The position numbers and the translations under genes were made by a program. The notes under the pieces were generated by a model that saw only the letters and a program-made list of their open reading frames with translations, was not told where the DNA came from and ran no database searches. Below, in pieces: positions 25,807 to 33,874 of a stretch of 59,373 nucleotides of DNA. Position 1 is the first letter of the stretch. Every line of letters begins with the position of its first letter. The stretch comes from Deltaproteobacteria bacterium tcs-42 (lineage in GTDB: Bacteria; Desulfobacterota; Desulfuromonadia; Desulfuromonadales; Geopsychrobacteraceae): the NCBI GenBank assembly GCA_002049545.1, contig LLYT01000004.1, positions 1 to 59,373 of the forward strand. Reading direction: 5' to 3'.

Positions 25807-27699
25807 TTAACTGGCTTTTTTAAAGTGCTGGCTCACTTTATCCTGAATTTCATCATCACTGGCAGGCATCAGCAGAATATCTTTTGCGCCATATTTGACG
25901 GCTCTGAGTACCGCAGAACGGGTCCACTCTGAGCCCGCAAAGATCATTGGTGGCAAAGGTTGACCTGCTGACTGTAATTTGATTGCTGAAGCAAATCCTT
26001 TTTCCCCATCCTGTTCCATAATCAGAACAACACCGAGGACCTTGTGTTGTTGAAAGAACTCTTTGACTTCCTCTTGAAAAGTTAATATCTGACACTCATA
26101 TTTGGCAGAAGATAGAACCTCAACAAAGGGGTCGGCGTCGGTCTTTTGATTGCCAATCACGAGGACGATGGGCGGACCTGTGGGCTCGGGCATCGGTTGT
26201 GCTGGTGTCTTTGCTGATTCCTGACCGCTCGCTTGAGTTGTTGTTGCCGCCGTGGTTGCTTCAGGTGAAGGAGGTCCTCCCCACTCGCCGGGCGCCGGTT
26301 GCTCTGCAGCGTTTGCCTCCGGAGTCGACTGAGCTGGTTGTCCTGCAGCTGTTGCTGTTGATTCTTGAGTTGAGTCGGGGGCTTGCTCATTGTCCAGATC
26401 GAAAACTTCTGCCGGAAAAACCAGCAGAATCCGGTTTAATTCGTGACCTTCCATCTGAATTGCAAAGGAGGCCAGGTAGTAGTTCCCTTCGGGAAATGGT
26501 TGATCTGAGGCGGTTTCAATTTTTGTCGGGACAATTGTTTCTGTTTCGGTTTTGATGAACCGGAGCTGTTTTGGATAACGATCGAGAAACGTCTGGGTCA
26601 GGCTGCCAGATAAAATATTAGCAACTTCACCATAGGCATCTGCAACATCTCCATCAAATTGGCCGTTATTTTTCTGCTCTTCGATTTGATCTTCGGGAAG
26701 CATGATCAGGGTGCCACCGAGAACGACGGCATCTGGCACCTGGATCACCATAAAGCCAAGCCCTTCCCGATCTCCAGTGACCTTCATGTGGGTCAGTACC
26801 GAGTTGTCGTTACAGTGATTGGAAAAAAAGTCGGCTTTGCTGGTCATCACCAGCTGAATGTCATCGCACTTCAAAGGGTGGCCAAGTAATGCCCCGATCT
26901 CCTCACCGGCCTGTCCGATCGTTGCGTTGAATACGACGTCAGTTATTTTTTTGGCATCGGCAAAGGTGGGTTTTTTCTCTGCCGGGGGAGCCGGTTCCGG
27001 TTCGGCAGGAGGGTTATCGCTTTGAACGACCGGTTCAGCTTCTGACGTCAATCCTGCCTCGGGTGGCGCTTCCGCTGGTTGCTGCTCGTCTGGCACTTCT
27101 GTTGCTGTTGCGGGTTCAACGGCATCATCTTCCAATTCAAAAATTGCTGCCGGGACTACGAGTTCCAGCGGTCCAAGGTCTTTATCGCCAATACTTATAT
27201 TGCAACGGCTAACGTGGTAATTCCCCGGGGGGAAAGGCTCATCACTGGCAGGATCGATTTTTGTCGGAATCAGATCTTCGACCGATTGTTTGATGAAACG
27301 GAGGGTTTTTTTATATTTATCGACAAATGACTGAGTGAAAACACCCGCAATGATATTGGCCACTTCACCAAACGCGTCGTCGAGTTCACCGTCAAGTTTT
27401 TCGCTTTGAGCACTCTCCTCAATCACATCTTCGGGGAGCATGATCAAGGTGCCGCCAAGGATGGCAGCAGAGGAGATCCGGGTGAGAAGGTAGCAATCGC
27501 CCTGGCGGTCACCCTCAACTGTCATGCGGGTCAGGGCCGTTTTGCTACGACCCGGATCACTGAAAAGATCATCTTTGGTGGTGAGGTTGAGCTGAATATC
27601 AGAACAGACCAGCTCTTGTCCCAGCAGGGCGCCTATCTCTCCAGCCAGGTTTTCTGTGGCCGACTTGCAGACGACATCAATGATAGCCCGCTGATCCAA
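25807..27699 (-). CDS. Double CheX/CheC-like phosphatase protein with pseudo-receiver
   Basis: A 630-residue protein with two similar CheX/CheC-like domains (about 1-185 and 250-430), two Pro/Ala/Glu-rich linkers (about 190-245 and 440-515) and a C-terminal receiver-like fold (about 520-630). The CheC/CheX catalytic E-x-x-N occurs twice: AFGEVANIIAG and AYGEVANILSG. CheX and CheC remove phosphate from CheY-P. The receiver has lost the canonical residues: VVLIMEQDGEKG instead of an aspartate-ending strand 3, and LLMPAS instead of the lysine-proline. Start TTG 27699 with AGAGG five bases before it. Last gene of the cluster. The two domains share TLRFIK...PTKI blocks, so they arose by duplication. 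Confidence 0.75.
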   Translation of the reverse strand: MDQRAIIDVVCKSATENLAGEIGALLGQELVCSDIQLNLTTKDDLFSDPGRSKTALTRMTVEGDRQGDCYLLTRISSAAILGGTLIMLPEDVIEESAQSEKLDGELDDAFGEVANIIAGVFTQSFVDKYKKTLRFIKQSVEDLIPTKIDPASDEPFPPGNYHVSRCNISIGDKDLGPLELVVPAAIFELEDDAVEPATATEVPDEQQPAEAPPEAGLTSEAEPVVQSDNPPAEPEPAPPAEKKPTFADAKKITDVVFNATIGQAGEEIGALLGHPLKCDDIQLVMTSKADFFSNHCNDNSVLTHMKVTGDREGLGFMVIQVPDAVVLGGTLIMLPEDQIEEQKNNGQFDGDVADAYGEVANILSGSLTQTFLDRYPKQLRFIKTETETIVPTKIETASDQPFPEGNYYLASFAIQMEGHELNRILLVFPAEVFDLDNEQAPDSTQESTATAAGQPAQSTPEANAAEQPAPGEWGGPPSPEATTAATTTQASGQESAKTPAQPMPEPTGPPIVLVIGNQKTDADPFVEVLSSAKYECQILTFQEEVKEFFQQHKVLGVVLIMEQDGEKGFASAIKLQSAGQPLPPMIFAGSEWTRSAVLRAVKYGAKDILLMPASDDEIQDKVSQHFKKAS

Positions 27700-27723
27700 A
27701 ATAGCCTCTTTGTTGCGAGAAAG

Positions 27724-28182
27724 TTAGTTGAGATTATATTTCATCTCAACAAAAAATTGCCCCTGTTCAATGTTGAAAGGGATAATAACCCGGTTGTTTT
27801 TTGTTGAAGAAGCAATGGTGTACGATTTTCCCGATATTGCTGTCGGAATGGCCAGCTCCAGGTTCAAACCCTCTGCAGCGAACCTCTCCTTTAATCCACC
27901 GGCCAGCATATTGGCAATCTCTCCCAGGGCATCTTTGACATCGGCATCGATTGCCTCGATTTCCATGCCAAGCATCGCCCCGGAAATTGCCAGACCGGTC
28001 GTTTCTGGACAGTGAATTCCAAGCATCGCCGAAAAATCGCCGGTCAGACCAATCATCGCCGAAACGTGGCAACCGATGGCCTGCTTTCCCTCTGCAAATG
28101 GCGGATCGGCTGACACTTCCAGGAAAATCATGGTATTAAATAACTCTTCGGTTGTTTCCACAATTTTTTTAGTAAATTCCAC
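27724..28182 (-). CDS. cheX: CheX-like chemotaxis phosphatase
   Basis: A 152-residue single-domain CheX-like protein. DALGEIANMLAGGLK holds the E-x-x-N dephosphorylation motif, and the preceding region has AMLGMEIEAIDADVK. CheX acts as a dimer on CheY-P to shorten the signal. It is followed after 24 bases by the double CheX gene and preceded by another cheX gene. Paralogue of 28218-28733. Confidence 0.82.
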   Translation of the reverse strand: MEFTKKIVETTEELFNTMIFLEVSADPPFAEGKQAIGCHVSAMIGLTGDFSAMLGIHCPETTGLAISGAMLGMEIEAIDADVKDALGEIANMLAGGLKERFAAEGLNLELAIPTAISGKSYTIASSTKNNRVIIPFNIEQGQFFVEMKYNLN

Positions 28183-28217
28183 GGTTTTTCCTTCGGCATG
28201 GGGAGAAAAGAGATGAA

Positions 28218-28733
28218 TTAACTATTTTTACTGATTTGCAGCTCTACCATGAAGGTCTGTCCGTTAAAGGAAAAGGGGACGGCGACCGTTTCTGCATCAG
28301 CCAGACAGTCAACAGCATACTCTTCACCATGGACTGCCGATGGTATAGATAGCTGAATATCACTACCACCAGGATCAAGGATCGCCTTCATGCTGCCACC
28401 CAGCATATTGGCCAGTTCACCAATGGCGTCGCAGACATCTTCATCAATCTCTTCGACATCCATCCCGAGAAAAGCGGTGGTAATTGCCAGCGCAGCTTCA
28501 TTGGGTAAGTGAATTGCCAGCATCCCTTTGGACGTCCCAGCCAGACCGATAATTCCTGAGATGCTGTTGCATAACTTGCTGTCACCGCGCTTAAATGACT
28601 CCCCCGGAGTGACATCCAGCATCACCATACTGGAGAAGATCTCCTGGGTTGCGGCGGCTATATCTTGAGTGTATTTCACATAAGACTCCTTCAAATAGCC
28701 GGAGAAGTCATCAATATGAGACTCCTCCGGCAA
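28218..28733 (-). CDS. cheX: CheX-like chemotaxis phosphatase
   Basis: A 171-residue CheX-like protein with DAIGELANMLGGSMK as the E-x-x-N motif and TTAFLGMDVEEIDEDVC before it. It has about 20 extra N-terminal residues (PEESHIDDFSGYLKESYVK) relative to the neighbour. It lies directly downstream of a cheY gene, so CheY-P from that protein is a likely target. Confidence 0.82.
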   Translation of the reverse strand: MPEESHIDDFSGYLKESYVKYTQDIAAATQEIFSSMVMLDVTPGESFKRGDSKLCNSISGIIGLAGTSKGMLAIHLPNEAALAITTAFLGMDVEEIDEDVCDAIGELANMLGGSMKAILDPGGSDIQLSIPSAVHGEEYAVDCLADAETVAVPFSFNGQTFMVELQISKNS

Positions 28734-28758
28734 AAAGATGGTAAAGCTTTAGCTTTGA

Positions 28759-29130
28759 TTAGAGTAGTGGTCCCAGGGTTTCGTTGATCAAGTCGGGGGT
28801 GAACGGTTTTTTTATGGCCCCTTTGGCCCCGTACGATTTTGCTTCGTCAATAATATCGGCGCCGGTTTCTGTCGAGATCATGACCACCGGGATATCTTTG
28901 ATCGCATCATCCTCTGCTTTCGCTTTGAGAAATTCGAGCCCGGTCATGTTTGGCATGTTGATATCACTGAGGACCACATCAACTTTGTTGGCCGCCAGAA
29001 CATCCAGGGCTTCCTGGCCATCACCCGCCTCAAGGATCTGATCAAAATCGATCCCTGCCTGACGGAGTGAGCGTGAAACAATTTTCCGCATAGTATTCGA
29101 ATCATCGACAATCAAGACTGCTTTACCCAT
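28759..29130 (-). CDS. cheY: CheY-type response regulator
   Basis: A 123-residue stand-alone receiver. VLIVDDSNTMRKIV gives the acidic pair, VVLSDINMPNMTG the phospho-acceptor aspartate (about residue 56), MISTETG the switch threonine/serine, and IKKPFTP the invariant lysine. No output domain. Phosphorylated by CheA and likely binds the flagellar switch or another target. First of two CheY genes in the cluster, between two CheX-like genes. Confidence 0.92.
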   Translation of the reverse strand: MGKAVLIVDDSNTMRKIVSRSLRQAGIDFDQILEAGDGQEALDVLAANKVDVVLSDINMPNMTGLEFLKAKAEDDAIKDIPVVMISTETGADIIDEAKSYGAKGAIKKPFTPDLINETLGPLL

Positions 29131-29166
29131 TTTTTTGCTCCTTTATTATTATGTTGAAAAAGAAAT

Positions 29167-29646
29167 TTATTCATCTTTCATGGCAACCAGAGAGGCTCCT
29201 GCAGCATGAATCTGCAGGGCGTCCTCTTCATCGGTCATCAGTTTCCAGATGATGGTGTTTGCATCGGCCTCCGGCCATTCTTCTTCGCCCAATTCCGGCA
29301 GACCCATTTTGTATTCCTGATCGTCTTCTAAAAGGTTGGTCAGGAATAGTCCGACAATGGTGTTGAGTAATTCATTCTGGATGTCATTCATCTGTGGCTC
29401 GGTGATTTCCTCATCATCAATGCTGAAAATGTTTCCAGTGAGTTTTCTGAGAAAGGTTTTAGCCATGGCCAGGCGAATTTCACCCTGGACGGGGTCGTTG
29501 ATCAATAAACTATTCCAGGCAAGATCCTCTGCAGGGATTTCGTAGGAACGATCAAAGTGTTCCATCACCTCCATAAAAACCATATTTTCGAGGGTCTGGC
29601 TGACCGCATTGATCATCGCCTGGTAGAGGGGCTTATGTTTGAGCAT
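29167..29646 (-). CDS. Divergent CheX-like protein
   Basis: This 159-residue acidic protein fits the CheX/CheC phosphatase fold: MNDIQNELLNTIVGLFLTNLL contains an E-x-x-N (ELLN) at the position of the catalytic helix, and MVFMEVMEH resembles the first strand. It is more divergent than the other copies and ends with AGASLVAMKDE. It lies between the two cheY genes. A phosphatase role is probable but less certain; it could be a scaffold. Confidence 0.6.
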   Translation of the reverse strand: MLKHKPLYQAMINAVSQTLENMVFMEVMEHFDRSYEIPAEDLAWNSLLINDPVQGEIRLAMAKTFLRKLTGNIFSIDDEEITEPQMNDIQNELLNTIVGLFLTNLLEDDQEYKMGLPELGEEEWPEADANTIIWKLMTDEEDALQIHAAGASLVAMKDE

Positions 29647-29673
29647 AGCATATCTCCTTGATATTACAGGGTA

Positions 29674-30048
29674 TTAGTCGTCAAGAAAATCGGCGAGAGC
29701 TTCCATCATGACGGGGGGAGAAACCGGTTTGTTGAGAACCCGGTGAGCTCCCAATGCCAGTAACTGCTCCTCTTTGGCCGGGTTTCCGGCACTGGTAATT
29801 ACAACGACCGGCAAATCACTGAGTTTAGGGCTCGCTTTGACCCATTTGACCAGCGTTTCTCCATCCATAACCGGCATGTTCAAGTCGGTCAGCAGTAGAT
29901 CAACGGGTTGTGCTTTAGCCGCAGTCAACGCCTCTTTACCATGCTCTGCTTCAATAATTTCTGCGTCTCCCAGACCAATTATTTGCAGACAGCGCTTGAT
30001 AAACATTCGGGCCGTTGTCGAGTCATCCGCGATAATGATTCGTTTCAT
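29674..30048 (-). CDS. cheY: CheY-type response regulator
   Basis: A 124-residue receiver: IIIADDSTTARMFIKR (acidic pair), LLLTDLNMPVMDGE (phospho-acceptor aspartate), VITSAGNP (switch residue), VLNKPVSP (lysine). Only moderately similar to the other CheY in the cluster, so the two probably have different targets. One base overlaps the HDOD gene (stop/start ATGA type), showing tight coupling. Confidence 0.92.
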   Translation of the reverse strand: MKRIIIADDSTTARMFIKRCLQIIGLGDAEIIEAEHGKEALTAAKAQPVDLLLTDLNMPVMDGETLVKWVKASPKLSDLPVVVITSAGNPAKEEQLLALGAHRVLNKPVSPPVMMEALADFLDD

Positions 30049-30926
30049 TAGTTTTCATCTCCCGAGCCTGTGAATGAACTTTCGAGTTTTTCAAATTCTA
30101 TATCAACATTGAGCATAATCGATGCGAGGGTTTTTGGACCGATGTTTATGTAATGAGTGTATTCCGGGTCAAGCTTATAGCGCATACTGTCAGACCCGGT
30201 ACCAAAGCCACCCATCATGGCGATATTGTCACCAAGGTGCACGGCATAAACCAGTGCCCGATATTCCTCTTTGGCATTGATTGGCTCATGATGGTGGAGG
30301 ATAACTTCGGCCAGTTCTTCGGGAAGTTTCCAGGCTCTGGCCAGTTCGTACCCGGCTCTGGTATGGTCAAACCCTACCAGTTTTTCTTCGGCATCGAGGT
30401 AATCGAGATCTTCATCGGTTGTGATCATCTCAACCGCATCGGTGACCGATCCATGCAGGTAGTCAGAAATTATTGACTTGCCGATATCGTGTAGCAGCCC
30501 GGCCGTAAAAGCGAGTTCAGAACTGATATCAACACCGCTCTGAGTAACGACTTCTCGCGCAGCAATGGCGGTGCGTAAATCGTGTTTCCATAGATCACCA
30601 CCGGCAGATTCATAACCGGAAAGTTCTTTCTCAAATAATTTTCCGGCAGAATCACCAACCGCAATTCCGACGATAATCCGTTCGCCCAGATAGGAAATTG
30701 CCCGGTCGATCGAGGTAATGGTGTTGATTAGCCCAAAAGCGGCCGAATTGACAATTTTGAGAACGCGTGCGGTCAGGCTGGCATCGGTTCTGACCAAATC
30801 AATAACGTCCATAAGATCGTGATCAGCCTGAGAGGTGATCTGGATAAGTTGACTGGCGCTGGGGGAAAGCATCGGGACCGAGTTGACAACCTTCTGCAGT
30901 TCTTCCTGATTCAATTGTTTCACCAT
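30048..30926 (-). CDS. HDOD domain protein
   Basis: A 292-residue protein with an HDOD domain (a catalytically inactive relative of HD hydrolases): SADHDL-like MDVIDLVRTDASLTARVLKIVNSAAFG, FTAGLLHDIGKSII and VGFDHTRAGYELARAWKLPEELAEVI. The HD pair is present in LLHDIGK but the family is usually non-catalytic and signals through interaction. ATG 30926 follows AGGAGG by seven bases and is preferred to TTG 30932. Coupled between cheD and cheY, an arrangement found in several deltaproteobacterial che clusters. Confidence 0.88.
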   Translation of the reverse strand: MVKQLNQEELQKVVNSVPMLSPSASQLIQITSQADHDLMDVIDLVRTDASLTARVLKIVNSAAFGLINTITSIDRAISYLGERIIVGIAVGDSAGKLFEKELSGYESAGGDLWKHDLRTAIAAREVVTQSGVDISSELAFTAGLLHDIGKSIISDYLHGSVTDAVEMITTDEDLDYLDAEEKLVGFDHTRAGYELARAWKLPEELAEVILHHHEPINAKEEYRALVYAVHLGDNIAMMGGFGTGSDSMRYKLDPEYTHYINIGPKTLASIMLNVDIEFEKLESSFTGSGDEN

Positions 30927-30936
30927 TATCAACCTC

Positions 30937-31425
30937 CTAAAGCTGCCAGTTCGGTTTTCCGGGTGAGCTGAGCGTTATCTGCCCGGCTGAAACGGAGATC
31001 GAAACAGTTCGACTGAAGTTCTTGCCAAGGTCTTCAGCAACAGCGCCCATGCCGTAAGACCAGAGAATCTTTTTGATTGCCAGGGCGTTCCGTTTGCCGA
31101 TCTGGAAGGTATCGTTGCTGTCCATAACATTGGCTCCACCGCAAAGTTTAACAACCATACCTTTGCCGCGCTTGTCGCAGCCAAATTTTGCCATCTGCGC
31201 CAGTAATGCCGGGATTGCGGTGTCGGCAAAATAGCCCGGCTTTTCCCCGGCCTTCGCTTTATTGATGGATGAATCTGGCAGGGCGACATGAGCCATACCT
31301 GCGGTTCTGGTTTTCGGGTCGAGAAAAATTACCGAAACGCAAGATCCCAGCGCAAAAGTTTTTACGTCATCTGCGGGGGAGTTTGATGCGCCGTAATCAC
31401 CAACGCCCAATATGATTTGTCCCAT
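30937..31425 (-). CDS. cheD: Chemoreceptor glutamine deamidase CheD
   Basis: A 162-residue CheD. The catalytic cysteine and histidine are in TFALGSCVSVIFLD and AGMAHVALPDSS, and KLCGGANVMD is conserved. CheD deamidates glutamines in chemoreceptor methylation helices; in organisms with CheC it also stimulates CheC-type phosphatase activity, which is relevant next to many CheX-like proteins. It follows cheB directly. Confidence 0.93.
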   Translation of the reverse strand: MGQIILGVGDYGASNSPADDVKTFALGSCVSVIFLDPKTRTAGMAHVALPDSSINKAKAGEKPGYFADTAIPALLAQMAKFGCDKRGKGMVVKLCGGANVMDSNDTFQIGKRNALAIKKILWSYGMGAVAEDLGKNFSRTVSISVSAGQITLSSPGKPNWQL

Positions 31426-32481
31426 TTATCTTTTCTCCGTAAGCAAACCCAGAAGTGCTGCTGAAATCTTGTCCAGTGGGACCAATTTTTGGGCTCCACC
31501 CTTTTCAAACGCAACCTTGGGCATACCAAAAACAACCGATGACGCTTCATCCTGAGCGATACAGCGAGCACCAGCCTGTTTCATTGCCAACATCCCCTTG
31601 GCCCCATCCTGCCCCATTCCGGTCAACATGGCTCCAACAGCATTGGCTCCCACATGTTTTGCGACCGAGTGCATCATCACATCGACAGAAGGGCAGTGTC
31701 CGCTGATTTTTTCATCGCTTCCAAGGCGGACTTGATAAAATCCGCCGCTACGGACAACTTCCAACTGTTGACCGCCGGGGGCTATCAGAATCAGCCCGGA
31801 GCGAACCCGATCACCGTGCTCAGCTTCTTTAACCTGCATCTGGCAGAGTTGATTGAGGCGTTCGGAAAACATTTTGGTGAAACCGGACGGCATATGTTGG
31901 ACAATCACTGTGCCGGGGGTGGTTGGCGGAAATGTTTCAATGACACGCCGGATCGCTTCGGTCCCTCCCGTTGAAGCACCGATGGCAATAATCTTGTCGG
32001 TTGATTCAGCCAGTGCCGCAGGGGCGGCTGTCGTTTTAGGTGGTGCCGTCGGGCGTTTCCCTTTCCAGTGGGAAACATTGGCTGTTGCAGCCGCTTTGAC
32101 CTTGGTGCGTAGTTCCATCAGCATGCCATTTAAACCCGCTGCCACATTGCTGGTAGGTTTGGCGACAAAGTCGACGGCTCCGGCTTCCAGCGCTTCCATG
32201 GTGATTTGTTTGCCACGCTGAGTTAGAGAACTGACCATGACGATTGGAATTGGATACTGAGGCATCAGTTTACGCAGAAATGCAACCCCGTCCATGCGCG
32301 GCATCTCCACATCCAGAGTCAGCACGTCAGGCTGCAGTTGCATGATTTTATCTCGTGCAATGTAGGGATCGGCAGCTGTCCCAACCACTTCAATGGCGGG
32401 ATCGAGCGACAGGCCTTGACTGAGAATATTTCGCACTAAGGCCGAATCATCAACGACAAGAACACGAATAGCTTGCGCCAT
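31426..32481 (-). CDS. cheB: Chemotaxis methylesterase CheB
   Basis: A 351-residue response regulator with an N-terminal receiver (VLVVDDSALVRN, LTLDVEMPRMDG with the phosphorylated aspartate, FVAKPTS lysine) and a C-terminal esterase: IGASTGGTEAI (serine), VIVQHMPSGFT (histidine), MLTGMGQDGAKGM (aspartate). It removes methyl groups from chemoreceptor glutamates when phosphorylated by CheA. Overlaps cheR by one base. Confidence 0.95.
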   Translation of the reverse strand: MAQAIRVLVVDDSALVRNILSQGLSLDPAIEVVGTAADPYIARDKIMQLQPDVLTLDVEMPRMDGVAFLRKLMPQYPIPIVMVSSLTQRGKQITMEALEAGAVDFVAKPTSNVAAGLNGMLMELRTKVKAAATANVSHWKGKRPTAPPKTTAAPAALAESTDKIIAIGASTGGTEAIRRVIETFPPTTPGTVIVQHMPSGFTKMFSERLNQLCQMQVKEAEHGDRVRSGLILIAPGGQQLEVVRSGGFYQVRLGSDEKISGHCPSVDVMMHSVAKHVGANAVGAMLTGMGQDGAKGMLAMKQAGARCIAQDEASSVVFGMPKVAFEKGGAQKLVPLDKISAALLGLLTEKR

Positions 32482-33341
32482 CAGAGATCACCTTTCTGGT
32501 AGAGTGCCGGCTTCAGGTAGCGGTAAAGGCTCTGGCTTCGACCGAGAGTTTCTGAATGGCCGATAAAGAGGTATCCATCGGCTTCAGTATGCTGGTGATA
32601 GCGATTGACCAGGGCTTCGCGGGTCGTTTGATCGAAGTAGATCATAACGTTACGACAGAAAATCATCTGGAACGGTTTTTTAAATGGAAAAGTTGAGTTC
32701 ATCAGGTTGAAGCGTCTGAAGGTTGCCTCTTTTTTGACTTTATCGACAACGGCCATTTCATTTTGACCAGCAGGGGTAAAATATTTTCTGCGTAAGTTTT
32801 CCGGGAGCTGCATGACCCGGTCTGTTGCGTAACTGCCACGACGGGCAACAGTCAGTGCCTTGTCAGAAATGTCGGTTGCCAGAATACCGGCATCCCAGGA
32901 ACTGTAGTCAGATCCCAGATATTCCATCATCAGCATCAGCAGGGTGTAGGGCTCTTCGCCACTCGAACAACCCGCACACCAGATGCGCAGATCTTTGCGG
33001 TTTTGTTTTTTCAGTCTGTCAATGACGGTGGGTAATGCCGTTGCGGAAAAATAATCAAAATGATCTTTTTCTCGATTGAAATAAGTGTGATTGGTTGAGA
33101 TCAGATCAACCAGTTCACTTAAGGCCGCTTCCGTCTTGTCGTTATCGAGATAATTGAAATAAGCGGAGAATGTCGGCAGATTAAGCTGTCGCATCAGTTT
33201 TTGCAGTCGGCCAACCAGCAGCGAGCGTTTTTGCTCGGTCAGATTGATCCCAAAACGTTGGTAGATCAGATCTCGCAGTTGGGTAAACTCCGAATCTGAA
33301 ATAACCATCAGGTTATTGTTTTGTTGTGGGTTGGCGTTCAT
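32481..33341 (-). CDS. cheR: Chemotaxis methyltransferase CheR
   Basis: A 286-residue SAM-dependent methyltransferase. The N-terminal helical domain is followed by LRIWCAGCSSGEEPYTLLM (SAM-binding) and IFCRNVMIYFD. It methylates glutamates on chemoreceptors, counteracting CheB. No C-terminal pentapeptide-binding extension beyond the usual length was noted. Located between cheW and cheB. Confidence 0.95.
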   Translation of the reverse strand: MNANPQQNNNLMVISDSEFTQLRDLIYQRFGINLTEQKRSLLVGRLQKLMRQLNLPTFSAYFNYLDNDKTEAALSELVDLISTNHTYFNREKDHFDYFSATALPTVIDRLKKQNRKDLRIWCAGCSSGEEPYTLLMLMMEYLGSDYSSWDAGILATDISDKALTVARRGSYATDRVMQLPENLRRKYFTPAGQNEMAVVDKVKKEATFRRFNLMNSTFPFKKPFQMIFCRNVMIYFDQTTREALVNRYHQHTEADGYLFIGHSETLGRSQSLYRYLKPALYQKGDL

Positions 33342-33359
33342 TGTCTGTAGCGGCTTTCG

Positions 33360-33863
33360 TTATTGCTCTTCCAGGTTCTCGGCCAATTTCTGCATTTCAC
33401 TACTGAAGAGGAGTTTGTGGATATCGAGGAGAATTTTGACGTCGTTGTTGATTTTCCCCATCCCCTTGATATAACCATCCTCAGAATTTTTACTGGTGCG
33501 GGGTGCCGGTTCTACGTTGTTTTCGGGGATGTCGGCCACTTCACTGACTTCATCCACAACCAGACCCACTTCAGTGGTATCAATGTTAACCACGATGATA
33601 CAGGTACGATCATCGTAACTGCGATCTTCAATGCCAAAGCGGGCACGAACATCCATAATTGGTACGACTTTGCCGCGCAAGTTGATGACCCCACGGATAT
33701 ATGCCGGCATGTCAGGAACATCAGTAATGCTCTGAATACCTATAATTTCAATGACATATTGAATATCAACACCGTAATCTTCACCAGCGAGATGGAAAGT
33801 CAGGTACTTGTCTTTCTGTGTGTCTTCATCACCAAAATTGGTCAAGGTTGTCTCTTCAGCCAC
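33360..33863 (-). CDS. cheW: Chemotaxis coupling protein CheW
   Basis: A 167-residue SH3-like adaptor: KYLTFHLAGEDYGVDIQYV at the N-terminus, MPAYIRGVINLRGKVVPIMD (the CheW signature) and VGLVVDEVSEV. It links chemoreceptors to CheA in the array. Acidic N- and C-terminal tails are slightly longer than in E. coli CheW. Encoded 12 bases downstream of cheA. Confidence 0.95.
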   Translation of the reverse strand: MAEETTLTNFGDEDTQKDKYLTFHLAGEDYGVDIQYVIEIIGIQSITDVPDMPAYIRGVINLRGKVVPIMDVRARFGIEDRSYDDRTCIIVVNIDTTEVGLVVDEVSEVADIPENNVEPAPRTSKNSEDGYIKGMGKINNDVKILLDIHKLLFSSEMQKLAENLEEQ

Positions 33864-33874
33864 GTGAGCCTCCT

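Noticed and set aside
25807-27699. FliN/FliY flagellar switch protein
   Set aside because: FliY fuses CheC domains to a FliN domain; here the C-terminus is receiver-like and no FliN signature is seen.
30048-30926. Active HD hydrolase
   Set aside because: HDOD proteins usually lack the full metal ligand set; only the isolated LLHDIGK is present, so no catalytic claim is made.
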